NCBI GenBank assembly: GCA_944385645.1
Contig: CALWYA010000004.1
Span: 1-28,324, forward strand
Length of the DNA stretch: 28,324 bases
Source of the DNA: an uncultured Oscillospiraceae bacterium
GTDB taxonomy: Bacteria; Bacillota; Clostridia; Oscillospirales; Oscillospiraceae
Direction: 5' to 3'
Under the pieces are notes generated by a model. The model saw nothing but the letters and a program-made list of their open reading frames with translations. It was not told the DNA's origin and made no database searches. The stretch's first letter is position 1; every line of letters starts with the position of its first letter. A program made the position numbers and the translations under genes. Shown piece by piece: positions 1 to 7,042 of this stretch.

Positions 1-375
1 CATGGCCTGCCACGACCAGGCCCAGCCCAGCAGGGTACAGGTGAGGGTGAGCAGGCCGGCGGTGAGGGCAAAGTGGGCCAGAGATCGCAGGACCAGGGTG
101 GGCCCGTCGTCGGCGAAGGGGAGGGTGGACACCCCCGCCGCCGCCCCCAGCAGGAAGTAGAGGGCCAGCTGGATCACAAGGGCCAGAGGGGAGGAGCCCA
201 CCCGCCACTCCAAATCGGCGCTCACCAGCCGGAAGGGGGTGTGAAAGCCCATGGAGATGAGTCCGCCGCTGACCAAATCATTGAACAGCCCGCCCAGGGG
301 GATGAGGACGGCCACCCCCAGCAGCCCGCCGACGGCGGCCCGGACCAGCGCCCGCCTTTTGTCGTCCCAAAACAT
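1..375 (-). CDS. DUF3021-family membrane protein, C-terminus cut by window edge
   Basis: The minus-strand frame opens with ATG at 375 and stays open to base 1, giving 125 residues without a stop. The product is hydrophobic, with likely membrane segments near residues 12-32, 63-84 and 95-120. A four-helix membrane protein placed directly after a small LytTR regulator is the usual setting of DUF3021 proteins, and I base the call on that pairing plus the hydrophobic pattern. The start is 14 bases after the LytTR stop, so the two are probably co-transcribed. In known cases the DUF3021 partner is thought to modulate its LytTR regulator at the membrane. That role is family knowledge and is not visible here. 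Confidence 0.7.
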   Translation of the reverse strand, partial: MFWDDKRRALVRAAVGGLLGVAVLIPLGGLFNDLVSGGLISMGFHTPFRLVSADLEWRVGSSPLALVIQLALYFLLGAAAGVSTLPFADDGPTLVLRSLAHFALTAGLLTLTCTLLGWAWSWQAM

Positions 376-389
376 GTTCGCCCCTCCTC

Positions 390-824
390 TCACAGGCCGA
401 TGGCCTCCTTGATCTTCTTTACGTACCGCCTGGACACCCAGCACACCGTCCCTCCCGCCAGGGTGACGCGGATGGTGCCGGTGAGGGACAGGTCCAGGGC
501 GGTGATCTTCCTCAGATTGACGATCTCCGAGTGGGAGATGCGCGCAAAGGCGTGCCGGTCCAGCCTGGCCTCCAGCTCGTACAGCCGCTCCCGCAGGTCG
601 TACACCCCGCCGGCGGTCTGGACCTTCACCCCCTTCTCCTCCCCGTAGCACCGGAGAATATCCCCCTCCGGCAGGGGGACGGCGGTGTCCCCGTCCCAGC
701 CGATGAGGGCGGCGCCCCCCTCCAGCCGGGCAGCCAGGGCCTTCACCTCGTCGGTGAGGGCGGGGGCGGTGATGGTCACCTTGGTCTCCCCACAGCCGGG
801 GTCGATCCGAACCTCCACCTTCAC
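390..824 (-). CDS. LytTR-family DNA-binding transcriptional regulator
   Basis: A 144-residue protein starting at GTG 824, with a GGAGG-type site about six bases upstream. The C-terminal half (about residues 45-144) is a LytTR DNA-binding domain. It shows the RISHSEIVNL stretch, the following LRKI...L pattern and the WVSRRY block typical of the ten-strand fold. There is no receiver domain, so this is the stand-alone type usually paired with DUF3021. The N-terminal 45 residues resemble the short leader of that subgroup. It is predicted to be a cytoplasmic regulator that often controls its own operon. A near-consensus promoter lies immediately upstream, inside an inverted repeat. Confidence 0.88.
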   Translation of the reverse strand: MKVEVRIDPGCGETKVTITAPALTDEVKALAARLEGGAALIGWDGDTAVPLPEGDILRCYGEEKGVKVQTAGGVYDLRERLYELEARLDRHAFARISHSEIVNLRKITALDLSLTGTIRVTLAGGTVCWVSRRYVKKIKEAIGL

Positions 825-847
825 GGGCCTCCCTCCTCTCTGCCTCC

Positions 848-876
848 ACTATAGCGGAAAGCGGGCCGCCTGTCCA
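848..876 (-). promoter_or_regulatory. Sigma-A promoter of the LytTR/DUF3021 operon
   Basis: On the minus strand a -35 TGGACA (871-876) is separated by 17 bases from a -10 TATAGT (848-853), about 24 bases before the GTG start. The -35 lies in one arm of the 861-899 hairpin, so the terminator or operator and the promoter physically overlap. Confidence 0.7.
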
Positions 877-899
877 GCGATTTCGGACAGACGGCCCGC
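861..899 (-). terminator. 15-bp hairpin after the XRE-VanZ gene (terminator and/or operator)
   Basis: Arms 861-875 and 885-899 pair over 15 bp with a nine-base loop. The one non-Watson-Crick position is a G-U wobble in the minus-strand transcript but a C-A mismatch in a plus-strand transcript. This favours a structure selected in the transcript of the gene ending at 936. The T-tract is weak (TTTCC), so termination is plausible but not certain. Confidence 0.55.
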
Positions 900-935
900 G
901 GGGCCGGATAAACGGCAGGGCATGGGCACTCCCGC

Positions 936-2054
936 TTACTCTCTGGCCAGACTGCTCCCCAGCCGGGGCTCGGCGAGATTGTCCCGGACGGTGCGGTACA
1001 GACAGGCCCCCATACCAACACAGAGCAGGTCCACCGCGATATTCTCCACGGTCAGTCCGCACCCCAGCAGGAGCCGCGCCAGCTCCGCCAGGACCGTCAG
1101 CAGCACGCCCAGCTTCAGGGTCCTGCCCATCCCCCGCTCGCCCAGAAGGAGCGGCGTGACCAGGCCCAGGGGGATGAACATCATCACGTTCCCCATCAGC
1201 ACCCGGCGGACCGCGCCGCCCGCCGTCCGCTCTCCGGCCAGGACCTGATCCAGCGCGGGGAACCAGTCGAAGGAAAAGGTCAGCACCCGCGCCACCATCT
1301 CGCCGTCCCACACGCCAAAGATCGCCCAGTACCAGAGGCAGCGCCACACCTCCCGCGGTACGAACCACAGGGCAAACACTCCGGCCAGGTACAGGACGAA
1401 CAGCAGCACGGCCGCCTCCCACAGCAGCGGTCCCCGCCGCCCGGTCAGCCGCCGCACCGCCAGTCGGACGGCCAGATAGCCCAGTCCGGCCAGCAGCAGG
1501 AAGGGGAGGATCTGGATCAGGTATCCCTCCCTTGTTCCAAACAGGAACCACTTCGCCTCCAAATTTTCACTGAAATAGTCCCGGATCATGTTTCTGCCCC
1601 CATATTCCTGTTTGAGCGGACCGGGCTGGAAAAACGCCTGGAGCGCCTCGTTCCCGGCCTCCCCGCCCAGAAGCGCCCCCGCGCCCACGTCTCCGATGAG
1701 AATGCAGCCAATCCCCACCGCGCACAGCGCCAGCACCACCACGCAGGCCGTCAGCGCCCGGACCTTCTGTTCCAGGCGCTCCCGCTCCCGTTCCAGCGCC
1801 TCCCGCTCCCGGGCGGCAATATCTGCTCTCTCGGGGGGCGGGAACTGCGCTCCCCGGTCCAGCAGATCCTCCAGCGGCACGCGGTACAGCTTCCCCAGCG
1901 CCGCCAGGTTCCCCACGGAGGGGACGGCGTCGCCCACCTCCCACCGGGACACCGCCTGCCGGGACACGCCGATCCGCTCCGCCAGCTCCGCCTGGCTCAG
2001 CCCTGCCTTTTTCCGCAGGGCGATCAGTTTTTCTGTCAATTCCATCCCGTTCAT
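936..2054 (-). CDS. XRE-family HTH regulator fused to a VanZ-like membrane domain
   Basis: A 372-residue protein, start ATG 2054 (a second in-frame ATG lies at 2045). Residues about 5-60 are a Cro/CI helix-turn-helix with recognition helix VSRQAVSRWE. A highly charged Glu/Arg stretch (about 75-105), probably a coiled coil, leads into a first membrane helix near 108-130. The C-terminal half has several hydrophobic segments. It includes a VanZ-like core, MFIPLGLVTPLLLG, followed by a conserved acid (AELARLLLG) and ENIAVDLL, matching the order of VanZ-family motifs. VanZ proteins are linked to low-level teicoplanin resistance. In this fusion I infer a membrane-tethered sensor-regulator rather than a resistance enzyme. 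It is preceded by a terminator/operator region and followed by a hairpin. Confidence 0.85.
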   Translation of the reverse strand: MNGMELTEKLIALRKKAGLSQAELAERIGVSRQAVSRWEVGDAVPSVGNLAALGKLYRVPLEDLLDRGAQFPPPERADIAAREREALERERERLEQKVRALTACVVVLALCAVGIGCILIGDVGAGALLGGEAGNEALQAFFQPGPLKQEYGGRNMIRDYFSENLEAKWFLFGTREGYLIQILPFLLLAGLGYLAVRLAVRRLTGRRGPLLWEAAVLLFVLYLAGVFALWFVPREVWRCLWYWAIFGVWDGEMVARVLTFSFDWFPALDQVLAGERTAGGAVRRVLMGNVMMFIPLGLVTPLLLGERGMGRTLKLGVLLTVLAELARLLLGCGLTVENIAVDLLCVGMGACLYRTVRDNLAEPRLGSSLARE

Positions 2055-2084
2055 GCCCCCAGCATACCCAGACCCAATGAAAAA

Positions 2085-2126
2085 AGCAACCGCAGGCGGC
2101 TTGCACTTTGTCAACCGGCGGTTGCT
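2085..2126 (-). promoter_or_regulatory. Terminator-like hairpin with an embedded XRE-type palindrome
   Basis: Arms 2085-2093 and 2118-2126 (AGCAACCGC/GCGGTTGCT) form a 9-bp stem with a 24-base loop. On the minus strand the stem is followed by a run of T, as for a rho-independent terminator of the dehydrogenase gene ending at 2153. Inside it, 2111-2125 reads CAACC-GGC-GGTTG, a second dyad some 60 bases upstream of the XRE-VanZ start and a likely operator. A TTGACA hexamer also overlaps this dyad on the minus strand, without a clear -10. Confidence 0.55.
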
Positions 2127-2152
2127 CTTTCCAATCTTTTCTCGCTGGGGCC

Positions 2153-3085
2153 CTAGTTCACCCGATTCACCAGGGGCTCCCCCGCCAGATACCGGCGCAG
2201 GTTGTCCTGGGCCATTTTGATACAGGCCTTCCGGGTGATCTCCAGCCGCATCCCCCCGGCCACGTGGGGGGTGAGCAGCAGGTTGGGGATGTCCCACAGG
2301 GGGCTGTCGGTGGGGAGGGGCTCCGGTACGGTGACGTCCAGGGCGGCTCCCCACAGGCGGCCCTCTCCCATCACCCGGGCCAGGGCGTCCTGGTCCAGCA
2401 CCGACCCCCGGCCGGCGTTCAGCAGAATGGCGTCCTCCTTCATCCGGCGCAGCCGCCCCTCGTCCATCAGCCCCGCCGTCTCCGGGGTGTGGGGCAGAGA
2501 CAGGGCCACCACGTCGGCCCGGGGCAGCCACTGGTCCAGCTGGTCCATGGTGTCCAACTCGTCAAAGCCCTCGACGGGTCCGGTCACCGTCCGCTTCAGC
2601 CCCACGGTATGGGCCCCCAGCCCCTGGCACAGCCGGGCGAACTCCGCCCCGATGTGGCCCGCCCCCACCACCAGGACGGCGGCCCCGAAGATGGTCTTCA
2701 TGGCCCCCTCGTCCTTCCACTGGTGGTCCCGCTGGGCGTCCCGATAGGTGGGCAGCCGGCGGCACAGGGCCAGCAGACAGGAGAGCATGTGCTCGGCCAC
2801 CGAGCGGCTGTTGGAGCCGGAGGAGGAGGTGAACACGGCCCCCTCCGGCACCTTTCCGTCATACTCCTCCGTCCCCGCCCACATGGTCTGGAACCACCTC
2901 AGATTCCGGGCCCTGGGCAGGTCATCGGGCCGGGGCCAGCCGAAGAGGACGGTGGCCTGCTCCAGCTGCTCCGGGGTGACGGTGCGCCGGCCGGCGTACA
3001 CGTGGACGGCCTCCGGGGCGATGGCCTCAAATTCCTGCTTTTCCGCCTCATTCACGGGGAGAAGATTCAAAATATACTCGGACAT
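2153..3085 (-). CDS. D-isomer-specific 2-hydroxyacid dehydrogenase
   Basis: A 310-residue cytosolic NAD(P)-dependent oxidoreductase. The start ATG 3085 is chosen because GGAGG lies eight bases upstream; the longer frame to 3142 would begin upstream of the promoter. The nucleotide-binding GxGxxG is GAGHIG at 141-146. The catalytic set of the family is present: Arg226 in NAGRG, Glu255 in VPEPLP and His274 in LTPHVAGG. Family members reduce 2-keto acids such as pyruvate, glyoxylate, phenylpyruvate or 2-ketoisocaproate. The sequence does not reveal the substrate. It is transcribed alone from its own consensus promoter and followed by a hairpin with a T-run. Confidence 0.93.
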   Translation of the reverse strand: MSEYILNLLPVNEAEKQEFEAIAPEAVHVYAGRRTVTPEQLEQATVLFGWPRPDDLPRARNLRWFQTMWAGTEEYDGKVPEGAVFTSSSGSNSRSVAEHMLSCLLALCRRLPTYRDAQRDHQWKDEGAMKTIFGAAVLVVGAGHIGAEFARLCQGLGAHTVGLKRTVTGPVEGFDELDTMDQLDQWLPRADVVALSLPHTPETAGLMDEGRLRRMKEDAILLNAGRGSVLDQDALARVMGEGRLWGAALDVTVPEPLPTDSPLWDIPNLLLTPHVAGGMRLEITRKACIKMAQDNLRRYLAGEPLVNRVN

Positions 3086-3113
3086 GGGGCTGCCTCCTTG
3101 TGTCGTTTTTCTT

Positions 3114-3142
3114 ATTATACCCGTCCGGCGCCCCGCTGGCAA
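3114..3142 (-). promoter_or_regulatory. Sigma-A promoter of the hydroxyacid dehydrogenase gene
   Basis: Minus strand: -35 TTGCCA (3137-3142), 17-base spacer, -10 TATAAT (3114-3119), about 28 bases before the ATG at 3085. It supports the shorter gene start. Confidence 0.82.
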
Positions 3143-3148
3143 GGCCGG

Positions 3149-3280
3149 TCACCGGCCCCGCCGCCGAAAATCCGCCTCGATCTCCGCCTTCCAGTCGGCC
3201 CCCAGAGGAGCGCTGGCCCGCACCGAGGCCGCCGCCCGCTCCCCGCCGTCCGCCCGCTCTTTATCCGCCCCCCAGGACAT
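3149..3280 (-). other. Coding-like reading frame continuing the 3261-3692 gene after a probable frameshift
   Basis: On the minus strand, just where the hypothetical protein ends, a different frame reads on to a TGA at 3149. It encodes a strongly GC3-biased, hydrophilic tail ending DWKAEIEADFRRRGR. The switch coincides with a run of six G (3268-3273). Removing one G joins the two frames into a single 180-residue protein. No good ribosome site precedes the in-frame ATG at 3280, so a separate small gene is less likely than a frameshift, a sequencing error or slippage. Confidence 0.4.
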
Positions 3281-3692
3281 CCAGCGCCTGGATCTGCGCC
3301 TGGAGCTGCCGCAGAAGCTGTGCCTTCTCCCTGGCCTCCCGCAGCTCCTCATCGCTGCACTGAATCCAGTTGAACCGCTTCAGCCTCCGGCAGGTCTGTC
3401 CGACCCTCTGGCTGAACTCCCGCAGCTCCTCCAAATCCAGCTCGCCGCCGCGCGGGGACTCCTCTTCGGTCTGCGCGGCCTCCCCCTGGCGCAGCCGGTA
3501 AAGGCCGGGCGTGATGACCTGGAGCTCCCCGTGGCGCTTCATAAAGTCGATGGCGGCCCGCACGATGCTCCGCTGTTCCGGCGGAATGATCTCCCGCCGC
3601 ACACTCTCCGCATACAGCTCCGACAGGTTGTGCTCCACTCCGTCGGAGAGCACCTGCCGGATCATCTCCCGGATTTCACTTGATTTCGACAT
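3261..3692 (-). CDS. Hypothetical protein with winged-helix-like N-terminus and coiled-coil C-terminus
   Basis: A 143-residue protein, not recognised as a named family. Residues 1-70 (SSEIREMIRQVLSDG..., then ...GELQVITPGLYRLR) look like a small winged-helix fold with a final beta-hairpin. Residues 85-135 are rich in Glu, Arg, Leu and Gln and probably form a coiled coil. The start ATG 3692 overlaps the end of the upstream XRE gene by 17 bases, implying translational coupling and a shared function, perhaps a regulator pair. The stop at 3261 directly follows a six-base homopolymer, and coding bias continues past it in another frame, so the annotated C-terminus may be truncated (see 3149-3280). 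Confidence 0.65.
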   Translation of the reverse strand: MSKSSEIREMIRQVLSDGVEHNLSELYAESVRREIIPPEQRSIVRAAIDFMKRHGELQVITPGLYRLRQGEAAQTEEESPRGGELDLEELREFSQRVGQTCRRLKRFNWIQCSDEELREAREKAQLLRQLQAQIQALDVLGGG

Positions 3693-3939
3693 CGGATTTT
3701 ATATCCTCCTCTCTCAGCGTCCTGTCTGTCAGCTGTTCGATGGGAATCCCCGCAATTTCCGCCAGCCTTCTCACCACAAAATGGGACGGCTCCTGCACAG
3801 CTCCCCGCTCATAGTTGGAGACCTGCTGCCGGGTCAGGCCGATCAGGTCCGCGAATTTCTCCTGCGACAGCCTCTTTTGGCGGCGGATCAGCGCCATATT
3901 GTGCCCCAATCGTGTTCCAAACGCCACGATGTCATCCAT
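3676..3939 (-). CDS. Small XRE-family HTH transcriptional regulator
   Basis: An 87-residue protein starting at ATG 3939 behind a GGAGGGGG site. Almost the whole chain (about residues 8-65) is a Cro/CI-type helix-turn-helix, with the second and third helices around EKFADLIGLTRQQVSNYERG. There is no effector or membrane domain. A near-consensus promoter lies 35-63 bases upstream. Its last 17 bases overlap the next gene (3261-3692), so both are made from one transcript. An inverted repeat TGCGG/CCGCA flanking the -35 region could be an autoregulatory site, but it is short and I treat it as tentative. Confidence 0.87.
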   Translation of the reverse strand: MDDIVAFGTRLGHNMALIRRQKRLSQEKFADLIGLTRQQVSNYERGAVQEPSHFVVRRLAEIAGIPIEQLTDRTLREEDIKSDVEIK

Positions 3940-3973
3940 CCTTCCCCCTCCTTTCCCCTGGTCTGCTGCGCCC

Positions 3974-4002
3974 ATTATATCAGCCTGCGGCACAGATGTC
4001 TA
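3974..4002 (-). promoter_or_regulatory. Sigma-A promoter of the XRE/winged-helix operon
   Basis: Minus strand: -35 TAGACA (3997-4002), 17-base spacer, -10 TATAAT (3974-3979). The only coding frames across 3940-4117 are out-of-frame shadows. Confidence 0.82.
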
Positions 4003-4117
4003 TCAACCGCACTTTGCAGGGCACACTTTTTTCTGCTTTTTATGCTCCGCTGTGCTTTTCTGTGCCGCCGGCAGTTCTCCGCCCAGCCGGCACACCGCTC
4101 CGCTCCGCCCGCGGGCT

Positions 4118-4618
4118 TCAGGCATCGGCCTCCCGCTCCAGGATCTCCCGGGCCTTCTGGATCACCTCCGGAGCCGCCCGGCCGGTTTGGATGATATACC
4201 GCAGCGCATGGTGCTGCCACCCCTGCCGGAAAATATAGCGGGCAGTGGAGGCGAGGGCCCGCTTCGACTGCACGGTAAAGTCCTCCCGGGCCAGGAATAC
4301 CATGGGGTCCTCCTGCCCCTTGAAGTGCTCATAATAGGTAACAAATACCCCTTTTCCGGTACTGCTGAGCTTGCGGACCATCAGCTTTTTCTCCTCGGCG
4401 GAGAGCCGGCGCGCGGCAGCGGTGGACCCCGCCGCCGCGCGCTCTGCCTCCCGGGAGAGCGCCGGAGGCGCGGAGTCGCCCTCCTCCAGGGGGCGGATCA
4501 CATATTTGGGCGTATCGTTTTGGATCACGTACACCTCGCCGTACCGGGCAATGCGTCCGGCCACCTCCGTAAAGTTCTCGCGCAGGTAGTCCACCGAGAT
4601 CAGCTGCTTCAGCTCCAT
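4118..4618 (-). CDS. Phd/YefM-like antitoxin-type protein, no adjacent toxin seen
   Basis: A 166-residue protein, start ATG 4618 with GGAG nine bases upstream. The first 45 residues follow the Phd/YefM DNA-binding pattern: an initial strand, helix YLRENFTEVAGRIARYG, then strand VYVIQNDTPKYVIRPL. The remaining 120 residues are longer than in a classical antitoxin. They include an Ala-rich linker (about 55-80) and a helical C-terminus ending EVIQKAREILEREADA, whose family I do not recognise. Classical Phd/YefM genes are followed by a Doc or YoeB/RelE-type toxin, but the downstream 178 bases hold no such gene. It is therefore an orphan antitoxin or a Phd-fold repressor. The upstream AT-rich operator array strongly suggests autoregulation. 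Confidence 0.72.
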   Translation of the reverse strand: MELKQLISVDYLRENFTEVAGRIARYGEVYVIQNDTPKYVIRPLEEGDSAPPALSREAERAAAGSTAAARRLSAEEKKLMVRKLSSTGKGVFVTYYEHFKGQEDPMVFLAREDFTVQSKRALASTARYIFRQGWQHHALRYIIQTGRAAPEVIQKAREILEREADA

Positions 4619-4659
4619 ATTGACATGCTCCTTTCTGGTCTGCCGTGTTGGATATATCG

Positions 4660-4688
4660 TTTATACACCTAAATTAGGTAAATATTAA
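4660..4688 (-). promoter_or_regulatory. Candidate promoter of the Phd-like gene
   Basis: Minus strand: -35 TTAATA (4683-4688), 17-base spacer, -10 TATAAA (4660-4665). The spacer contains the palindrome 4667-4679, so a bound repressor would block RNA polymerase. Confidence 0.5.
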
Positions 4689-4725
4689 GGGATTTTTTAC
4701 CTAACTTTTATCAAATTAGGTAAAT
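4667..4725. promoter_or_regulatory. Operator array of TTAGGT/ACCTAA half-sites
   Basis: The palindrome ACCTAA-A-TTAGGT lies at 4667-4679. A second pair, ACCTAA (4699-4704) and TTAGGT (4716-4721), follows 11 bases apart. The 13-mer AAATTAGGTAAAT occurs exactly twice, at 4671-4683 and 4713-4725, 42 bases apart, close to four helical turns. The array sits over the promoter of the Phd-like gene, is markedly AT-rich for this genome, and fits cooperative autorepression. Confidence 0.7.
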
Positions 4726-4802
4726 CATCTCCTTCTCCGCCCCCCAAGCCTCATCGTCCCGCTCCCCCTGCAAATTTTCCCGCCAACTCCCCCGCGCCGC
4801 TT

Positions 4803-4832
4803 TTGACTGACCCGGCCCGGTTGTGGTACAAT
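4803..4832 (+). promoter_or_regulatory. Sigma-A promoter of recG
   Basis: -35 TTGACT (4803-4808), 18-base spacer, -10 TACAAT (4827-4832), about 45 bases before the recG ATG at 4877. Confidence 0.78.
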
Positions 4833-4876
4833 ATCCCCATCAGTGCCGTCAGGCCGCAGGAAGGGAGGGACCGCCC

Positions 4877-6964
4877 ATGGCCGTCACACTGGATACCCCC
4901 GTGGGCGCCCTGGCGGGCGTGGGGGAGCAGCGGGCCAAAAAGCTGGCCAAGCTGGGGCTGACGCGGGCGGCTGACCTGCTGGAGCACTACCCCCGGGACT
5001 ATGAGGACCGGCGGCAGGAGTACCACATACGCCAGGCCCCCCTGGGCCCCCGGGTGTGCGTCCGGGCCATGGCCGCCGAGCATCCCCGCCGCGCCCGCAT
5101 CCGGGCGGGGCTGGAGCTGGTCCAGGTGAAGGTGGTGGACCAGACCGGCGCCCTCCACCTCACCTTCTTCAACCAGGGCTATGTGGAGCGGGCCATCCGG
5201 GCCGGGGAGGAGTACGTCTTCTTCGGGGCGGTGGAGGAACAGGGCCGCCGGCGCTCCATGGTCAACCCCATCTTCGAGCGGGCGGGCCGCCAGGAGGACA
5301 CCGGCCGCGTCATGCCCGTCTACCCCCTGACGGCTGGGATCACCAACCACCTGATGGCCTCCCTCACCCGGCAGGTCCTCCCCTGCGCCGCCGGCCTGCC
5401 CGAGACCCTGCCCCAGTCCGTCCGGCAGGCCCACGCCCTGGCCGCCCGGACCTACGCGGTGGAAAACATCCACTTCCCCGCCGACGAGGCAGCCCTGGCC
5501 CTGGCCCGGCGGCGGCTCATCTTCGAGGAGCTGTTCTACCTGTCGGTGGGGCTGGGGGTGCTCAAGGGCCGCCGGGCGGAGGCCGACCGGGCCTGCCCCT
5601 TCCCGCCCCGCCCCCGGGCGGACTTCGACGCCCTGCTCCCCTTCGCCCCCACCGGGGCCCAGAGCCGGGTGATGGACCAGATCGCCGCCGACCTGGCCTC
5701 CGGCAGGCCCATGAACCGGCTGGTCCAGGGGGACGTGGGCTCGGGCAAGACCGCCGTGGCCGCCTACGCCTGCTGGCTGTGCGCCGGGGCGGGATATCAG
5801 TCCGCCCTCATGGCCCCCACCGAGGTGCTGGCCGAACAGCACTACCGCTCCCTGTCCGCCCTCCTCTCCCCCGCCGGGGTGCGGGTGGGGCTGCTCACCG
5901 GCTCCCTCCCCGCCGCCGAGAAGAAGCGGATGCGGCAGGCCCTGGCCGCCGGGGAGATCGACCTGGCGGTGGGCACCCACGCCCTCATCTCCCAGGGGGT
6001 GGCCTTCCGGAGGCTGGCCCTCATCGTGGCCGACGAGCAGCACCGCTTCGGCGTGGCCCAGCGGTCCGCCCTGGCGGGCAAGTCGGGGACCGGCGGCATG
6101 CCGCCCCCCCACGTGCTGGTCATGTCGGCCACCCCCATTCCCCGGACCCTGGCCCTCATCATCTACGGGGACCTGGACGTGTCCGTCATCGACGAGCTGC
6201 CCCCCGGCCGCACCCCGGTGGCCACCTACGTGGTGGGGGAGGACAAGCGGCGGCGGGTATACAATTTTGTGCGCAGGCAGGTGGAGCAGGGCCGGCAGGT
6301 CTACCTCATCTGCCCCGCGGTGGAGGAGGCCAGCGCGGAATGGGGCGGACCGCCGGCCATGGATCTGAAGGCGGTGACGACCTACGCCAAACAGCTCCAG
6401 ACCGAGGTCTTCCCCGACCTGCGGGTGGACCTTCTCCACGGCCGGATGAAGCCCCGGGAGAAGGAGGCGGCTATGGCCGCCTTCGCCGCCGGCCGCACCC
6501 AGGTGCTGGTGGCCACCACCGTGGTGGAGGTGGGGGTGGACGTGCCCAACGCCTCCCTGGTGGTCATCGAGAACGCCGACCGCTTCGGCCTCAGCCAGCT
6601 CCACCAGCTCCGGGGCCGGGTGGGCCGGGGCCGGCACCAGTCCTACTGCGTGCTCCTGACCGCCAGCCGCAGCCCCGAGGCCCTGGCCCGGCTGCGCACC
6701 CTGGCCTCCACCACCGACGGCTTCCGGATCGCCGAGGAGGATCTGAAGGCCCGGGGGCCGGGGGATTTCTTCGGCAGCCGGCAGCACGGCCTGCCCCAGA
6801 TGAAGCTGGCCGACCTGTCCGGCGACCTGGCCCTGCTCCAGGAGGCCCAGGGGGCCGCCCAGGCCCTGCTGGCGGAGGACCCGGACCTGTCCCGACCGGA
6901 GGACCGGCCGGTGCTGGACCAGGTCCGGCGGATGTTCTCCGACACGCCGGACATTTTCAACTGA
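4877..6964 (+). CDS. recG: ATP-dependent DNA helicase RecG
   Basis: A 695-residue protein of normal RecG length. It remodels stalled replication forks and branch-migrates Holliday junctions. The start ATG 4877 follows GGGAGG by about eight bases; the longer frame from 4823 would begin inside the promoter. The N-terminal 260 residues form the wedge/OB region that binds branched DNA. Helicase motif I is GDVGSGKT (Lys291) and motif II is DEQH from residue 386 in DEQHRFGV. Motif III is MSATPIPRT and motif VI is QLHQLRGRVGRG. The C-terminal block with GDFFGSRQHG is typical of RecG. The gene is monocistronic or leads into the C_GCAxxG_C_C gene 78 bases downstream. Confidence 0.97.
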   Translation: MAVTLDTPVGALAGVGEQRAKKLAKLGLTRAADLLEHYPRDYEDRRQEYHIRQAPLGPRVCVRAMAAEHPRRARIRAGLELVQVKVVDQTGALHLTFFNQGYVERAIRAGEEYVFFGAVEEQGRRRSMVNPIFERAGRQEDTGRVMPVYPLTAGITNHLMASLTRQVLPCAAGLPETLPQSVRQAHALAARTYAVENIHFPADEAALALARRRLIFEELFYLSVGLGVLKGRRAEADRACPFPPRPRADFDALLPFAPTGAQSRVMDQIAADLASGRPMNRLVQGDVGSGKTAVAAYACWLCAGAGYQSALMAPTEVLAEQHYRSLSALLSPAGVRVGLLTGSLPAAEKKRMRQALAAGEIDLAVGTHALISQGVAFRRLALIVADEQHRFGVAQRSALAGKSGTGGMPPPHVLVMSATPIPRTLALIIYGDLDVSVIDELPPGRTPVATYVVGEDKRRRVYNFVRRQVEQGRQVYLICPAVEEASAEWGGPPAMDLKAVTTYAKQLQTEVFPDLRVDLLHGRMKPREKEAAMAAFAAGRTQVLVATTVVEVGVDVPNASLVVIENADRFGLSQLHQLRGRVGRGRHQSYCVLLTASRSPEALARLRTLASTTDGFRIAEEDLKARGPGDFFGSRQHGLPQMKLADLSGDLALLQEAQGAAQALLAEDPDLSRPEDRPVLDQVRRMFSDTPDIFN

Positions 6965-7042
6965 AGCGCCCGCGGCAGACGCCTTTTCAATTGGACTTAT
7001 CAATTTTCAATGATCAATTCACATCAAAGGAGACGAACCACA

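Noticed and set aside
2055..2531. Upstream extension of the XRE-VanZ frame to 531 codons
   Set aside because: The extension runs antisense-like through the dehydrogenase gene and the intergenic hairpin. The HTH begins naturally at ATG 2054.
3940..4117. Possible toxin gene next to the Phd-like antitoxin
   Set aside because: No frame with a plausible start, ribosome site or toxin-like sequence was found. The region instead carries the promoter of the XRE operon.
4751..7003. Open frame of 750 codons antisense to recG
   Set aside because: A by-product of GC-rich third positions opposite a complete RecG. Its product is rich in Gly, His, Pro and Gln, with no recognisable domain or ribosome site.
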